From Gammaproteobacteria bacterium (lineage in GTDB: Bacteria > Pseudomonadota > Gammaproteobacteria > QOAV01), in NCBI GenBank assembly GCA_003972845.1, contig QOAV01000039.1, positions 1-17,342 on the forward strand: 17,342 nt of DNA, given 5' to 3'. The notes under the pieces were generated by a model. That model did no database searches. It worked only from the letters and a program-made list of their open reading frames with translations, and was not told the DNA's origin. A program made the position numbers and the translations under genes. Of this stretch, positions 1-7,936 are shown piece after piece (the first letter of the stretch is position 1; each line of letters starts with the position of its first letter).

Positions 1-201
1 GCTGATCCGTTTCTGGTCGGTCGCCTGTTCGGGATAGCCTGGGCTGAACTCTATGTTAAGATCCGCGTCAACCACTGGCCGACAAGGACTGTCAGGTTCG
101 GCGTGGGGATGCTGTTTGAATCGAAACAGGACTCCATCGGGGTTTCCGCGGCGGTTACAAGGGGCGACCTAAAAAGGGCGGGGCGACCGCTACGCGGTTA
201 G
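1..201 (+). CDS. Open frame entering from left edge, possible C-terminal end of an unknown gene
   Basis: Reading from base 1, this frame stays open for 66 codons and ends at TAG 199-201; the other two forward frames contain early stops. The peptide (it includes GRLFGIAWAELYVKI and ends RAGRPLRG) matches no family I recognise. Its basic, glycine-rich end is not diagnostic. It would finish 27 bases before the next gene. An open frame of this length in GC-rich DNA can occur by chance, so this may equally be intergenic. The sequence just to the left of the window would settle it. Confidence 0.2.
   Translation, partial: ADPFLVGRLFGIAWAELYVKIRVNHWPTRTVRFGVGMLFESKQDSIGVSAAVTRGDLKRAGRPLRG
161..199. 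repeat. Short direct repeat and small hairpin upstream of the SH3 gene
   Basis: The nonamer GGGGCGACC occurs at 161-169 and again at 180-188, a 19-base period. The second copy runs into ACCGC-TAC-GCGGT (about 187-199), a five-pair hairpin with a three-base loop. No T-run follows, so it is not a convincing terminator. Function is unknown and it could be chance in GC-rich DNA. Confidence 0.25.
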
Positions 202-228
202 ATCAACACCTTTAATGAGATTAATACT

Positions 229-903
229 GTGAGGAAATTCGTAGTTATACTACTGGCCGCCCTGTGTGTTGCATGGGGTTCGGCGTCCCTGGCGGATACC
301 CGCTATGTTACCGATGAATTGAAAGTGACTTTGCGCCGGGGTGAATCCACCGGCCACAAGGTCATCAAAATGTTGCCCAGTGACACCCGCGTGGAGGTTT
401 TATCCACCAACGAAAAAAACGGTTATGCCCGTGTACGCACCGCCGATGGGGAGGAAGGCTATATCCTGTCCCGTATGCTGAAGGTCGAGCGTCCTGCCCG
501 CGAGCGGCTGGCGGAAGCGGAAAAAATGCTCGAAGCTCTGCGCGCCAGCCCGGACAAGTTGCGACAGGAGCTGACCACAACGAAGCAGGAACTGGAGCAG
601 GTCAGCGGCGCCTATAACGCTTTGCAGCAAGAAAACCAGAAACTGAGCAGTGAAGTAACGAACTTGCGCAAGACATCGGCCAGCGCAATCAAGACGGCAA
701 CGCAACGAGACAAGCTGTTGTCGGAGAATGCTTCATTGGCCAGCCAGGTCGAGGAGTTGCAGCAATTCAAGCAAAATCTGCAGAATGATGAATTTCGACG
801 CTGGTTCCTGATTGGCGCCGTGGTGCTGTTTGCCGGAATCATTCTGGGGCTGATCATTCCCAAGATGCGTAAACAGCGATCGGGCGGCTTTGGCAGCTAC
901 TGA
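229..903 (+). CDS. TIGR04211-type SH3 domain / coiled-coil membrane protein (YgiM-like)
   Basis: This 224-residue envelope protein has the architecture of the YgiM/TIGR04211 group. Residues 1-22 form a signal peptide (likely cleavage after ASLA). Residues about 25-87 are a bacterial SH3 domain, with the ending EGYILSRML typical of SH3_3 domains. Residues about 89-188 are a Glu/Gln/Leu-rich coiled coil, and 192-211 a single membrane helix followed by a short basic tail. The start is GTG at 229: the ATG at 215 is out of frame and stops at once. The ribosome site is weak (GAGA at 217-220). The family's role is poorly defined; SH3 domains of this kind usually bind peptidoglycan peptides or envelope proteins, so a periplasmic domain held to the inner membrane is the likely topology. 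The gene converges with def 15 bases away. Confidence 0.88.
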   Translation: MRKFVVILLAALCVAWGSASLADTRYVTDELKVTLRRGESTGHKVIKMLPSDTRVEVLSTNEKNGYARVRTADGEEGYILSRMLKVERPARERLAEAEKMLEALRASPDKLRQELTTTKQELEQVSGAYNALQQENQKLSSEVTNLRKTSASAIKTATQRDKLLSENASLASQVEELQQFKQNLQNDEFRRWFLIGAVVLFAGIILGLIIPKMRKQRSGGFGSY

Positions 904-918
904 AACCGGTTGTGGTTT

Positions 919-1416
919 TCAGGTTCTCGTGCCTTTTTTCAGTTTTTTGACGATGCGGTCGCGCTTTATTCTGGAAAGGTAATCGACGAAAACCTTGCCG
1001 TCCAGATGGTCGATTTCGTGCTGGATGCAGACGCCGAGCAGGCCATCGGCTTCCAGCTCAAACACCTTGCCGTCGGTATTCAGCGCACGCACTTTGATGC
1101 GCTCGGCTCGTTGAATGCTGGCGTAGATGCCAGGAACCGAGAGGCAGCCTTCCTCGCATTCCTTCGTTCCGTCTTTTTCGATGATTTCCGGGTTGATGAA
1201 GGCGCGCAGGTCGTTTCTATCTTCCGATATGTCAACCACGATGACTCGCAGCAGGCGGTCGACCTGGGGCGCGGCCAGTCCGATGCCTGGCGCTTCATAC
1301 ATGGTTTGCGCCATGTCGGCCACCAGCTGCCGCGTGTCTTGGTTGATGTCTGCTACCTCGTCAGCCACCATGTGCAGTCGCGGATCGGGGTATTTAATGA
1401 TGTCCAGAATGGCCAT
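919..1416 (-). CDS. def: Peptide deformylase
   Basis: This 165-residue enzyme removes the formyl group from the N-terminal methionine of new proteins, using a ferrous or other divalent metal. All three family motifs are present: GIGLAAPQ at 44-51, EGCLS at 89-93 with the metal ligand Cys91, and HEIDH at 133-137 with ligands His133 and His137 and catalytic Glu134. Length is normal for a type 1 deformylase. The start is ATG at 1416 with no strong ribosome site. It points away from the LysM gene, as is common in gammaproteobacteria. In most relatives fmt and rsmB follow def, but here the downstream neighbour is the convergent SH3 gene, so fmt must be elsewhere or this is a second deformylase. 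Confidence 0.97.
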   Translation of the reverse strand: MAILDIIKYPDPRLHMVADEVADINQDTRQLVADMAQTMYEAPGIGLAAPQVDRLLRVIVVDISEDRNDLRAFINPEIIEKDGTKECEEGCLSVPGIYASIQRAERIKVRALNTDGKVFELEADGLLGVCIQHEIDHLDGKVFVDYLSRIKRDRIVKKLKKGTRT

Positions 1417-1754
1417 GAGTGCTGTGTAGTGTCTGAAAAAAAACCGTTATACCCCCAACGTGCGCCGGTAAAAACAGCGCTCTGAAGCCCCGCCGCGGTT
1501 TCCCGGGCGGGCCTGGAGCAGTGTAATCTGGGAATTTCAGCATAATTTCCATCAGAGGTTCCATTAAAATCAATATTATATCGACGGAATTGCGAGTATA
1601 TGCTAACCTTTTGCGCGCTTGCAGACAGGATCCCATCTTGATGCGACGGCATTGTGCCACAGACGGGTCCGATTGAAATACCACCGACGGTAGATTCAAC
1701 GGGAATTGGGGGGTCTGGAACGCGCTTACAAGGGTCAGATCATAGGAAAGTAAA
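1417..1754. promoter_or_regulatory. Divergent intergenic region between def and the LysM gene
   Basis: These 338 bases contain no convincing gene. They must hold promoters for both def (minus) and the LysM-dprA-smg-topA series (plus). An AT-rich patch at about 1540-1605 includes a perfect TATAAT on the minus strand (1580 to 1575), but no good -35 is visible at 16-18 bases, so it is only a candidate for def. The LysM gene has a good ribosome site (AGGAAAG, 1744-1750). A GC-rich stretch at 1487-1513 contains partly complementary runs (CCCGCCGCGG / CCCGGGCGGGC) but I could not fold it into a clean hairpin. Confidence 0.4.
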
Positions 1755-2900
1755 ATGTTTCGCACGAAAAAGCTGTTGAAAGGCGGATTCAGCCGGAGAC
1801 CGGCTATCAGCCTGAAGTGGGTGAAAGGGCTTGTGGTTGTTTCATTGCTGGGGGGCTCGGGAGCGGTGCTGGCGGTTGATGCTCCGAGGCTGGCGGGCAA
1901 ACACTCCGCCAAAATGATCGATGCTCCGAAGCTGGCGCCCAACCACCCGCAGCGGTATGAAGTGGTCAAAGGCGATACGCTCTGGGATATTTCCGGAAAA
2001 TTTCTGCAGCAGCCCTGGCGCTGGCCGGAAATCTGGAAGAAGAACCCCAGTATCAGCAACCCCGACCTGATCTATCCGGGCGATGTGCTGGTGCTGGATA
2101 CCTCTGGCGGCCATCCTTCTCTACACCATCTGCGGTCGCACAAACTGGGGGGTAACGGCCTTCGGGTGGTAAAGCTGACGCCGAAAATACGGTCGCAGCC
2201 CATCGAACAGGCCATTCCCACCATTCCGCCGTCTGCCATATTGCCATTCCTGCGCGATACGCTGATTCTTGACAACGACACATTGAGCGACGCCGGCCAT
2301 GTCAGCGTTGGTCTGGATGACAGCATGGTTCTTGGCAAGCACTCCGAATTTTATGCCCGCGGTCTCAAGGGCGATGAAGGTCAGATTTTCAAGATTTTCA
2401 AAAAAGGCAATGTGCTGAAGAACCCGGATACCAATGAAATTCTGGGTTACGAAACCATCTTCCTGGGCGATGCTGTGATGCTGCGGCCGGGCGAGACCAG
2501 CAAATTGCGTGTTACCAGATCGTTGCAGGAAATATCGCCCGGCGACCGTCTGCTGCCGGCTGGGGATAATGTCCGATTCCCCGTTTACCAGCCTCACGCA
2601 CCAAGCCGGAAGGTCAAGGGAAGAATCCTTGATTCGGCCAGCAAGATTGGTGATATGGGCGACAAGAATATCGTCATTATCAGTCTGGGCGCCCGTGAAG
2701 GCATGGAACAAGGGCATGTGTTGAGGACTTTGTATGATGGCGGTAAAAGCGTCGATCCCGTGACCAAGAAAGTGTTCAGCTTGCCGGCAGAAGATTCCGG
2801 TCTGCTGATGGTGTTCCAGGTGTATGACAAAGTCAGCTATGGCCTGTTGCTGAATACCTTACGGCCGGTGAAGGTCAACGATATAGTGGCAACGCCCTGA
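1755..2900 (+). CDS. Exported LysM peptidoglycan-binding protein
   Basis: This is a 381-residue protein. After a basic N-terminus, a hydrophobic stretch at about 24-40 (ending GAVLA) acts as a signal peptide. A single LysM domain covers about 67-115 (YEVVKGDTLWDISGKFL, then NPDLIYPGDVLVL), the fold that binds N-acetylglucosamine in peptidoglycan. The remaining 260 or so residues match no enzyme motif I know; they are the conserved C-terminal part of the LysM protein commonly encoded next to dprA in gammaproteobacteria. ATG 1755 is preceded by AGGAAAG. It is 45 bases upstream of dprA and probably co-transcribed. Residues 42-65 carry a short duplicated segment (DAPRLA / DAPKLA) just before the LysM domain. 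The precise function is unknown. Confidence 0.92.
   Translation: MFRTKKLLKGGFSRRPAISLKWVKGLVVVSLLGGSGAVLAVDAPRLAGKHSAKMIDAPKLAPNHPQRYEVVKGDTLWDISGKFLQQPWRWPEIWKKNPSISNPDLIYPGDVLVLDTSGGHPSLHHLRSHKLGGNGLRVVKLTPKIRSQPIEQAIPTIPPSAILPFLRDTLILDNDTLSDAGHVSVGLDDSMVLGKHSEFYARGLKGDEGQIFKIFKKGNVLKNPDTNEILGYETIFLGDAVMLRPGETSKLRVTRSLQEISPGDRLLPAGDNVRFPVYQPHAPSRKVKGRILDSASKIGDMGDKNIVIISLGAREGMEQGHVLRTLYDGGKSVDPVTKKVFSLPAEDSGLLMVFQVYDKVSYGLLLNTLRPVKVNDIVATP
1878..1948 (+). repeat. Imperfect tandem duplication inside the LysM gene
   Basis: The 29 bases starting GATGCTCCGA at 1878-1906 recur at 1920-1948, offset by 42 bases (14 codons), with 24 of 29 identical. The protein therefore reads DAPRLAGKH then DAPKLAPNH in the linker between signal peptide and LysM domain. 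It looks like a recent in-frame duplication in a flexible linker. Confidence 0.7.
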
Positions 2901-2945
2901 AACGCGGCCGTCAGCCCTCCCGGGTTTGTTTGCGGCATCCCCTGA

Positions 2946-4076
2946 ATGCAGCGCGAGGAGTTGCGTGGCTGGCTGAAACTGCTTGATGCGCGCGGCGTCG
3001 GTTATGCCGGCGCCAATCGTCTGATAGACGCCTTTGGCTCGGTTCAGGCGCTCTGTTCCGCGCCCGCGGCTGCACTGAAGCCGCATCTGGAAAACCTGCC
3101 GGATGCGGTCAGTTCGCTTGGCGCCGATGCCGATGAAACAGCCGTGGCTGAAATTGAGCAGTGGCTGACCGCCAGCGAACAGAATCACCTGATTCCCTTT
3201 ACCGACCCGCGTTATCCGCGTTTACTGAAAGAAATTCCCGACCCTCCGGTGTTGTTCTACGCCAAAGGCAATGTCGGTTTGCTTGATCAGCCGCTGATGG
3301 CCATTGTCGGCAGCCGCAACCCCACATCTGACGGCATCCACAACGCCCGCGCTTTTTCCGGTTATCTGTGCAGCGCCGGTCTCGGCATTGTCAGTGGCAT
3401 GGCCACGGGCATTGACGCACAGGCGCACCAGGGCGCGCTGGATGCAGACGGCGATACCGTTGCCGTGATCGGCACCGGCATTGATCGCATTTATCCGGCG
3501 CGCCACAAACAACTGGCCCATGACATCGCAGAACGGGGCCTGATCATTTCAGAGTTCCCGCTCGGCACGCCGCCAACACGCAGCAATTTTCCGCGCCGCA
3601 ACCGCCTGATCAGCGGCCTGTCGCTGGGCGTGCTGGTGGTGGAGGCGGCAGCCAAAAGCGGTTCACTGATTACAGCGCGCATGGCGGGCGAACAGGGGCG
3701 TGAAGTCTTTGCCATCCCCGGCTCCATACACGCACCGCTGGCCAAGGGTTGCAACCGGCTGATTCGCCAGGGCGCCAAACTGGTGGAGTCGGGCCGGCAC
3801 ATCATCGAAGAGCTGGGGCCGATCTCGGGTGTGCTGAAGGATGCGCCCGAGGGTGCGAAAGAGCAGCCGGAAACGGCGAAAACCGAACTTTCCGAAGAGC
3901 TGAAATCGCTCTACAGGCATCTGGGCCACGACCCGCAAACCATGGATCAGCTCATTGCAAGAAGCGGATTGACGGCGGCGCAAGTTTCCTCCATCCTGTC
4001 GCAGCTTGAAATTCAGGGGCTGGCCGAATGTCAGCATGGTGGTAAATTCATCCGTACTGAAATGGAATCTGGTTAA
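2946..4076 (+). CDS. dprA: DNA-processing protein DprA
   Basis: DprA (376 residues, family-typical length) loads RecA onto incoming single-stranded DNA during natural transformation. An N-terminal SAM-like helical region covers about 1-75. The Rossmann-like core follows, with VGSRNPT at 121-127, SGMATGID at 150-157, FPRRNRLISGLS at 215-226 and KSGSLITA at 237-244, all diagnostic of the family. Residues about 315-370 form the C-terminal winged-helix (DML1-like) domain. ATG 2946 has no obvious Shine-Dalgarno, so translation may depend on coupling to the LysM gene. The stop lies four bases before smg. The LysM-dprA-smg-topA order is standard for gammaproteobacteria. Possession of dprA alone does not prove competence. 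Confidence 0.97.
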   Translation: MQREELRGWLKLLDARGVGYAGANRLIDAFGSVQALCSAPAAALKPHLENLPDAVSSLGADADETAVAEIEQWLTASEQNHLIPFTDPRYPRLLKEIPDPPVLFYAKGNVGLLDQPLMAIVGSRNPTSDGIHNARAFSGYLCSAGLGIVSGMATGIDAQAHQGALDADGDTVAVIGTGIDRIYPARHKQLAHDIAERGLIISEFPLGTPPTRSNFPRRNRLISGLSLGVLVVEAAAKSGSLITARMAGEQGREVFAIPGSIHAPLAKGCNRLIRQGAKLVESGRHIIEELGPISGVLKDAPEGAKEQPETAKTELSEELKSLYRHLGHDPQTMDQLIARSGLTAAQVSSILSQLEIQGLAECQHGGKFIRTEMESG

Positions 4077-4080
4077 AGTA

Positions 4081-4557
4081 ATGAACGAAGATATTCTTGA
4101 TGTCCTCATGTTTTTGCTGGAAAACGGCATGATGGACGACATGGATCCGGATCAGGACAGTCTGATGGCGACTCTATCCGAGGCAGGTTTTCGCAACCGC
4201 GAGATTACCCGGGCGTTCGACTGGCTGGAGTCCCTGAGCGCGCATTTTGACGCCGTGCCGGCCAATACTTCGCGTCCCTCGAACGGCGTTCGCGTTTATA
4301 CCGATGAAGAATTCGAGAAGCTGGGAACAGACGGCATCGGTTTTCTCCGTCACCTGGAAAATCGCGGCGTGCTGGGTAGCGAGACACGTGAACTGGTGAT
4401 CGAGCGCATCCTGGCGCTGGAAGCCTCATACACTGATGCTGACGATATCAAATGGGTAACTTTGTTCGTGCTGATGAATCTGCACGGCCGCGACTTCAAC
4501 AGTAACGAAATGCTCGAAGCCATCATCTTTGGCGAAGATGATGCTTTGGTACACTGA
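4081..4557 (+). CDS. smg: Smg protein (DUF494)
   Basis: This 158-residue protein matches the Smg family (E. coli Smg is 157 residues) in length and pattern: an N-terminus like DVLMFLLE, a YTDEEFEKL segment, GFLRHLE, and TRELVIERILALE followed by DDIKWVTLFVLMN. Its biochemical role is unknown; it is named for its position (smf/smg, with smf being dprA). I place the start at ATG 4081, four bases after the dprA stop. An in-frame ATG at 4006 would add 25 unrelated residues lying inside dprA. It sits 15 bases before topA, in the same probable operon. Confidence 0.95.
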   Translation: MNEDILDVLMFLLENGMMDDMDPDQDSLMATLSEAGFRNREITRAFDWLESLSAHFDAVPANTSRPSNGVRVYTDEEFEKLGTDGIGFLRHLENRGVLGSETRELVIERILALEASYTDADDIKWVTLFVLMNLHGRDFNSNEMLEAIIFGEDDALVH

Positions 4558-4572
4558 TCTGCGCATATCCTG

Positions 4573-6873
4573 ATGGCAAAGAATCTTATCGTTGTCGAGT
4601 CGCCGGCCAAGGCCAAAACCATTACCCGTTATCTGGGCAAGGACTTCACCGCGCTGGCTTCCTACGGACACGTGCGCGACCTGATTCCAAAGAATGGCGC
4701 GGTGGATACCGAACATGATTTCGCCATGAAATATGAAATCATCGAGCGCAATGCCAGGCATGTGAAAGCCATTGAAAACGCCCTTGCCAAGGCCGATGCG
4801 CTTTATCTCGCGACGGACCCGGATCGTGAGGGAGAGGCTATTTCCTGGCATCTGATCGAACTGTTGAAGCAGCGCAAGAAGCTGAAAGACAAGCCGGTCT
4901 ACCGGGTGGAATTCCATGAAATCACCAAAAAGGCGATTCAGGATGCCGTAGCCAATCCGCGTGAACTGGCGCAGGAGCTGGTGGATGCGCAACAGGCGCG
5001 TCGGGCGCTGGACTATCTCGTGGGCTTCAATCTGTCGCCGTTATTGTGGAAAAAGATACGCCGCGGGTTATCGGCCGGGCGGGTACAAAGCCCGGCATTG
5101 CGCCTGATTTGCGAACGCGAAGACGAAATAGAGGCGTTCAAGCCGCGTGAGTTCTGGACTATCGAAGCCCTGCTGGAAAAGGAAAAACAGGAATTCAGCG
5201 CCAAACTGATTCGCTTTCACGGTGACAAGGTCGAGCAGTTTACCGTCGATCATGACAAGCAGGCCACCGGCATTCGTGACGAATTGCTGCAGCAGGCCAA
5301 TGGTGAACTGGTGGTGGTGGACGTTTCCAAAAAGCAGCGCCGCCGTAACGCTGCGCCGCCGTTTACCACCTCGACCCTGCAACAGGAAGCCTCACGCAAG
5401 CTCGGTTTCGGCGCGCAACGCACCATGCGCGTGGCGCAAACCCTGTACGAAGGCGTGGACATTGGCGGCGAAACAGTCGGTCTGATCAGCTATATGCGTA
5501 CCGATTCGGTGTCGCTGGCCAACGAAGCAGTGGCGGAAATTCGCGACGTGATCGCGAAACAGTACGGCAAGGAAAACGTGCCGCCGTCGCCGCGCAGCTA
5601 CAAGAACAAATCCAAGAATGCGCAGGAAGCACATGAGGCGATTCGCCCCACTTCCGCGGCGCGGCTACCGAAAGAGATCCAATCCCATCTCAGCCAGGAC
5701 CAGGCACGCCTGTATGACCTGATCTGGAAGCGCACGGTGGCGAGTCAGATGATCCATGCAACCCTGAATACGGTGGCTGTGGATCTGTCTGCTGGCGAAG
5801 GCAATATTTTCCGTGCCACCGGCTCCGTGCTGGTGTCGCCCGGCTTTATGACGGTGTATCAGGAAGGCCTGGACGACCGCAAGAAGGATGAAAACAGGGA
5901 CAACAAGCTGCTGCCGCCCATGGAAAAAGGCGACCGCATTGCGCTGAAGAAAATAGACGCCAATCAGCATTTTACCGAGCCGCCGCCGCGCTATTCCGAG
6001 GCGACCCTGGTAAAAACACTGGAAGCTTATGGTATTGGCCGCCCGTCTACTTACGCGTCCATTATCCAGACCCTGCAGAACCGGGAATACGTAACACTGG
6101 AAAAAAAGCGCTTTCATCCGACAGATGTGGGGCGCATCGTCAACAAGTTCCTGTCACAGCATTTCACGCAGTATGTGGACTATGATTTCACCGCGAAAAT
6201 GGAAGACGAGCTGGACGCGGTTTCACGCGGCGAAGCGGAATGGAAACCGGTGCTGGAGAAGTTCTGGAAGCCGTTCAAGGCGACCATTGACGACAAGGAC
6301 AAGACCGTCCAGCGCAAAGATGTAACCCACGAGGAAATGGACGAAGACTGCCCCAAATGCGGCAAGAAGCTGTCCATCCGGCTGGGACGCAACGGGCGCT
6401 TCATCGGGTGTACGGCTTATCCGGAGTGCGACTATACACGCAATCTGGACGAGACGGCGGATGACGTGGCCGCCGAGCCGGAAGTGGTGGAGGGCCGCGA
6501 GTGTCCGGACTGTGGTTCGCCGCTGGTATACAAGCGCGGGCGATATGGAAAGTTCATCGGCTGCTCCAGTTATCCGAAATGCAAATATATCGAGCCACTG
6601 GAAAAACCCGAGGATACCGGCGTGGATTGTCCGCAGTGCGCCAAGGGCCATTTGCTCAAGCGCAAGTCGCGGCGTGGCAAGATTTTTTATTCCTGCGAAC
6701 GCTACCCGAAATGCAGCTATGCCATCTGGAATGAACCTGTCGCCGAGCCGTGCCCCGAATGTGGCTGGCCGATTCTGACCATCAAGACCACGAAACGCCG
6801 CGGCACCGAAAAAGTCTGTCCGCAAAAAGACTGTAAATACAGCGAAGTGCTGGAAGCACCCGCCGACGCATGA
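4573..6873 (+). CDS. topA: DNA topoisomerase I (type IA, omega protein)
   Basis: This 766-residue enzyme relaxes negative supercoils by cutting and passing one DNA strand. The Toprim domain opens the protein (VVESPAKAKTI, with Glu9) and holds the acidic metal-binding motif DPDREGE at 82-88. The catalytic tyrosine is Tyr307 in ISYMRTDS. QSPALRLICERE at 172-183 and YGIGRPSTYASII at 486-498 are also family signatures. Four C4 zinc ribbons follow, beginning at about Cys593, Cys644, Cys686 and Cys727. E. coli TopA is about 865 residues with extra C-terminal ribbon domains; this shorter form is common in other bacteria. The ribosome site is poor. The stop codon overlaps an ATG of the next reading frame (ATGA). 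Confidence 0.98.
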   Translation: MAKNLIVVESPAKAKTITRYLGKDFTALASYGHVRDLIPKNGAVDTEHDFAMKYEIIERNARHVKAIENALAKADALYLATDPDREGEAISWHLIELLKQRKKLKDKPVYRVEFHEITKKAIQDAVANPRELAQELVDAQQARRALDYLVGFNLSPLLWKKIRRGLSAGRVQSPALRLICEREDEIEAFKPREFWTIEALLEKEKQEFSAKLIRFHGDKVEQFTVDHDKQATGIRDELLQQANGELVVVDVSKKQRRRNAAPPFTTSTLQQEASRKLGFGAQRTMRVAQTLYEGVDIGGETVGLISYMRTDSVSLANEAVAEIRDVIAKQYGKENVPPSPRSYKNKSKNAQEAHEAIRPTSAARLPKEIQSHLSQDQARLYDLIWKRTVASQMIHATLNTVAVDLSAGEGNIFRATGSVLVSPGFMTVYQEGLDDRKKDENRDNKLLPPMEKGDRIALKKIDANQHFTEPPPRYSEATLVKTLEAYGIGRPSTYASIIQTLQNREYVTLEKKRFHPTDVGRIVNKFLSQHFTQYVDYDFTAKMEDELDAVSRGEAEWKPVLEKFWKPFKATIDDKDKTVQRKDVTHEEMDEDCPKCGKKLSIRLGRNGRFIGCTAYPECDYTRNLDETADDVAAEPEVVEGRECPDCGSPLVYKRGRYGKFIGCSSYPKCKYIEPLEKPEDTGVDCPQCAKGHLLKRKSRRGKIFYSCERYPKCSYAIWNEPVAEPCPECGWPILTIKTTKRRGTEKVCPQKDCKYSEVLEAPADA

Positions 6874-6877
6874 GGAG
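6873..6877 (+). promoter_or_regulatory. Ribosome binding site deciding the DUF302 start
   Basis: AGGAG at 6873-6877 lies seven bases before GTG 6885, ideal spacing, and follows directly after the topA stop. The alternative ATG at 6870 lies upstream of this site and has no Shine-Dalgarno of its own. Confidence 0.75.
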
Positions 6878-6884
6878 TATTATT

Positions 6885-7340
6885 GTGAAAACCCTGCTGT
6901 TATCCCTGGTTCTGGCTGTTTTTTCCAATCTGGCTCTGGCCGATTATGATGTCGTCAAGAAGCTGAGTCATTACAGCGTGCCGGAAACCATGGACCGGCT
7001 GGAAAGCACCGTTACCGCCAAGGGGCTGAGGATATTTGCCCGTATCGACCATGAGAAAAATGCCACGGCCGCCGACATGACCATGAACCCGGCCCAGCTA
7101 CTGATTTTCGGCAATCCGAAAATGGGCACTCTGATCATGAAAGCGGATCCCGCTGCAGGGCTGGATCTGCCGCTACGAGTGCTGGTTTACCGGGATGACC
7201 ATGGCAAGGTCTGGCTGGCTTACCACGACCCGAAGGGGATGAAGGACGCCTACGACGTCGGCAAAGTCGAGGCCATCAGCAAGGCTTCCGCTGCCATGGA
7301 TAAAATCACTACAGCGGTCACTGCAGCCGACCTGAAATAA
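6885..7340 (+). CDS. Exported DUF302 domain protein
   Basis: From GTG 6885 the protein has 151 residues: a signal peptide at 1-19 (KTLLLSLVLAVFSNLALA) and a DUF302 domain over about 27-125, recognisable by SVPETMDRLESTVTAKGLRIFARIDH, here split as SVPETMDRLE then GLRIFARIDH, followed by LLIFGNPKMGT, LPLRVLVY and VWLAYHDP. DUF302 proteins are small, often periplasmic and of unknown function; some gene neighbourhoods connect them to sulfur or redox metabolism, but nothing here proves that. An ATG at 6870 overlaps the topA stop and would add five residues, but the AGGAG site favours GTG 6885. It is probably translated from the topA message. No clear terminator follows before the convergent hemerythrin gene. 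Confidence 0.9.
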   Translation: MKTLLLSLVLAVFSNLALADYDVVKKLSHYSVPETMDRLESTVTAKGLRIFARIDHEKNATAADMTMNPAQLLIFGNPKMGTLIMKADPAAGLDLPLRVLVYRDDHGKVWLAYHDPKGMKDAYDVGKVEAISKASAAMDKITTAVTAADLK

Positions 7341-7400
7341 ATCGGGCGAAACCGGTATCAGCAAGCCGTAGCCGGGTGACTTAAGCGGAGATGCGCCAGA

Positions 7401-7847
7401 TCAGGCTGCGGCAGACGGCTGATGGTTGATCTTTCTCACCAGTGGATACAGATGCTCGGTTTCATTCTGAATCCGAGCCAATACCAAGGAGAACATTTCG
7501 CCGGTGGAGCGCACAAATTCCTTGTGATCCTTGATACGCAGTTCCTGGCCCTGTTTGCCGCACCACTTTTTCAGGTAATCGGCAAACAATCGCTTGATTT
7601 CCATGCCACCCGACATGAAATTGCGCGCTGTATTGATGGTTTGAAGATCACTGCTCTTGAGTAGTTTCGGGTAAATCTGGCTGTCTTCCACGTCCAGGTG
7701 TTCGGTAACCTTGTCCACAAAATCAAAAAACAGGTCGCAGGTCACCTGGGTGTCGCACATGCCGCGATCCGATAACAGGTAGTGCAATACGTTACTTAGC
7801 TCTGTAATATCATGGTTCTGGGTATTCAATTCATCAAAAGTTATCAC
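7401..7847 (-). CDS. Hemerythrin-like (HHE) domain protein
   Basis: This 148-residue all-helical protein has the His/Glu spacing of a diiron hemerythrin domain: His12 (NHDITEL), His50 and Glu54 (HLDVEDSQIYPKLL), His108 (DHKEF) and His132 (ETEHLYPL). Such proteins bind oxygen, nitric oxide or iron, or sense them. No other domain is present. The start is GTG 7847, preceded by AAAGGAGA at 7862-7855 with eight-base spacing; the frame extends 50 codons further upstream, but that part lies in the promoter region and looks non-coding. Upstream are a TATAAT at 7893-7888 and a CRP-like palindrome centred about 41 bases before the expected transcription start. It diverges from a DksA-like gene and converges with the DUF302 gene. 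Diiron occupancy is an inference. Confidence 0.88.
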   Translation of the reverse strand: MITFDELNTQNHDITELSNVLHYLLSDRGMCDTQVTCDLFFDFVDKVTEHLDVEDSQIYPKLLKSSDLQTINTARNFMSGGMEIKRLFADYLKKWCGKQGQELRIKDHKEFVRSTGEMFSLVLARIQNETEHLYPLVRKINHQPSAAA

Positions 7848-7854
7848 TTGCTTG

Positions 7855-7862
7855 TCTCCTTT
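7855..7862 (-). promoter_or_regulatory. Ribosome binding site of the hemerythrin gene
   Basis: On the minus strand AAAGGAGA ends eight bases before GTG 7847. This is the only strong Shine-Dalgarno in the frame and fixes the start. Confidence 0.8.
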
Positions 7863-7887
7863 GGTCTGGTTTGCTCTTGCCATTTTT

Positions 7888-7893
7888 ATTATA
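7888..7893 (-). promoter_or_regulatory. Candidate -10 element for the hemerythrin gene
   Basis: A perfect TATAAT on the minus strand would start transcription near 7881, giving a leader of about 34 bases. There is no good -35 hexamer; a CRP-like site occupies that position instead, as expected of an activator-dependent class II promoter. Confidence 0.55.
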
Positions 7894-7913
7894 GAGCTTG
7901 TACTCCCGATGCC

Positions 7914-7929
7914 TGTGGTATTTGTCACA
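7914..7929 (-). promoter_or_regulatory. CRP/FNR-family palindrome (CRP-like) upstream of the hemerythrin gene
   Basis: On the plus strand TGTG-GTATTTGT-CACA is a palindrome with the spacing of the CRP consensus (TGTGA-N6-TCACA); one base, the G at 7918, departs from the core. The flanking C and G extend the arms to CTGTG / CACAG (7913-7930). Its centre, 7921.5, is about 40.5 bases from the predicted start near 7881, the class II activator position. Which regulator binds (CRP/Vfr-like or another family member) cannot be told. Confidence 0.5.
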
Positions 7930-7936
7930 GTATCAG

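Noticed and set aside
187..201. Hairpin upstream of the SH3 gene as a terminator
   Set aside because: Only five pairs, and no T-run follows.
910..1485. 191-codon plus-strand frame opposite def
   Set aside because: It lies antisense to a certain peptide deformylase gene; its peptide has no recognisable domain and no ribosome site.
1673..1696. TTGAAA ... TAGATT as a sigma-70 promoter for the LysM gene
   Set aside because: The two hexamers are only 12 bases apart, too close for a functional pair.
1394..2059. 221-codon minus-strand frame across the def / LysM intergenic region
   Set aside because: It overlaps the LysM signal peptide and domain codons antisense, and has a low-complexity composition without any family motif.
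4006..4080. Upstream extension of smg to an ATG inside dprA
   Set aside because: The extra 25 residues are absent from Smg proteins, and ATG 4081 gives the normal length.
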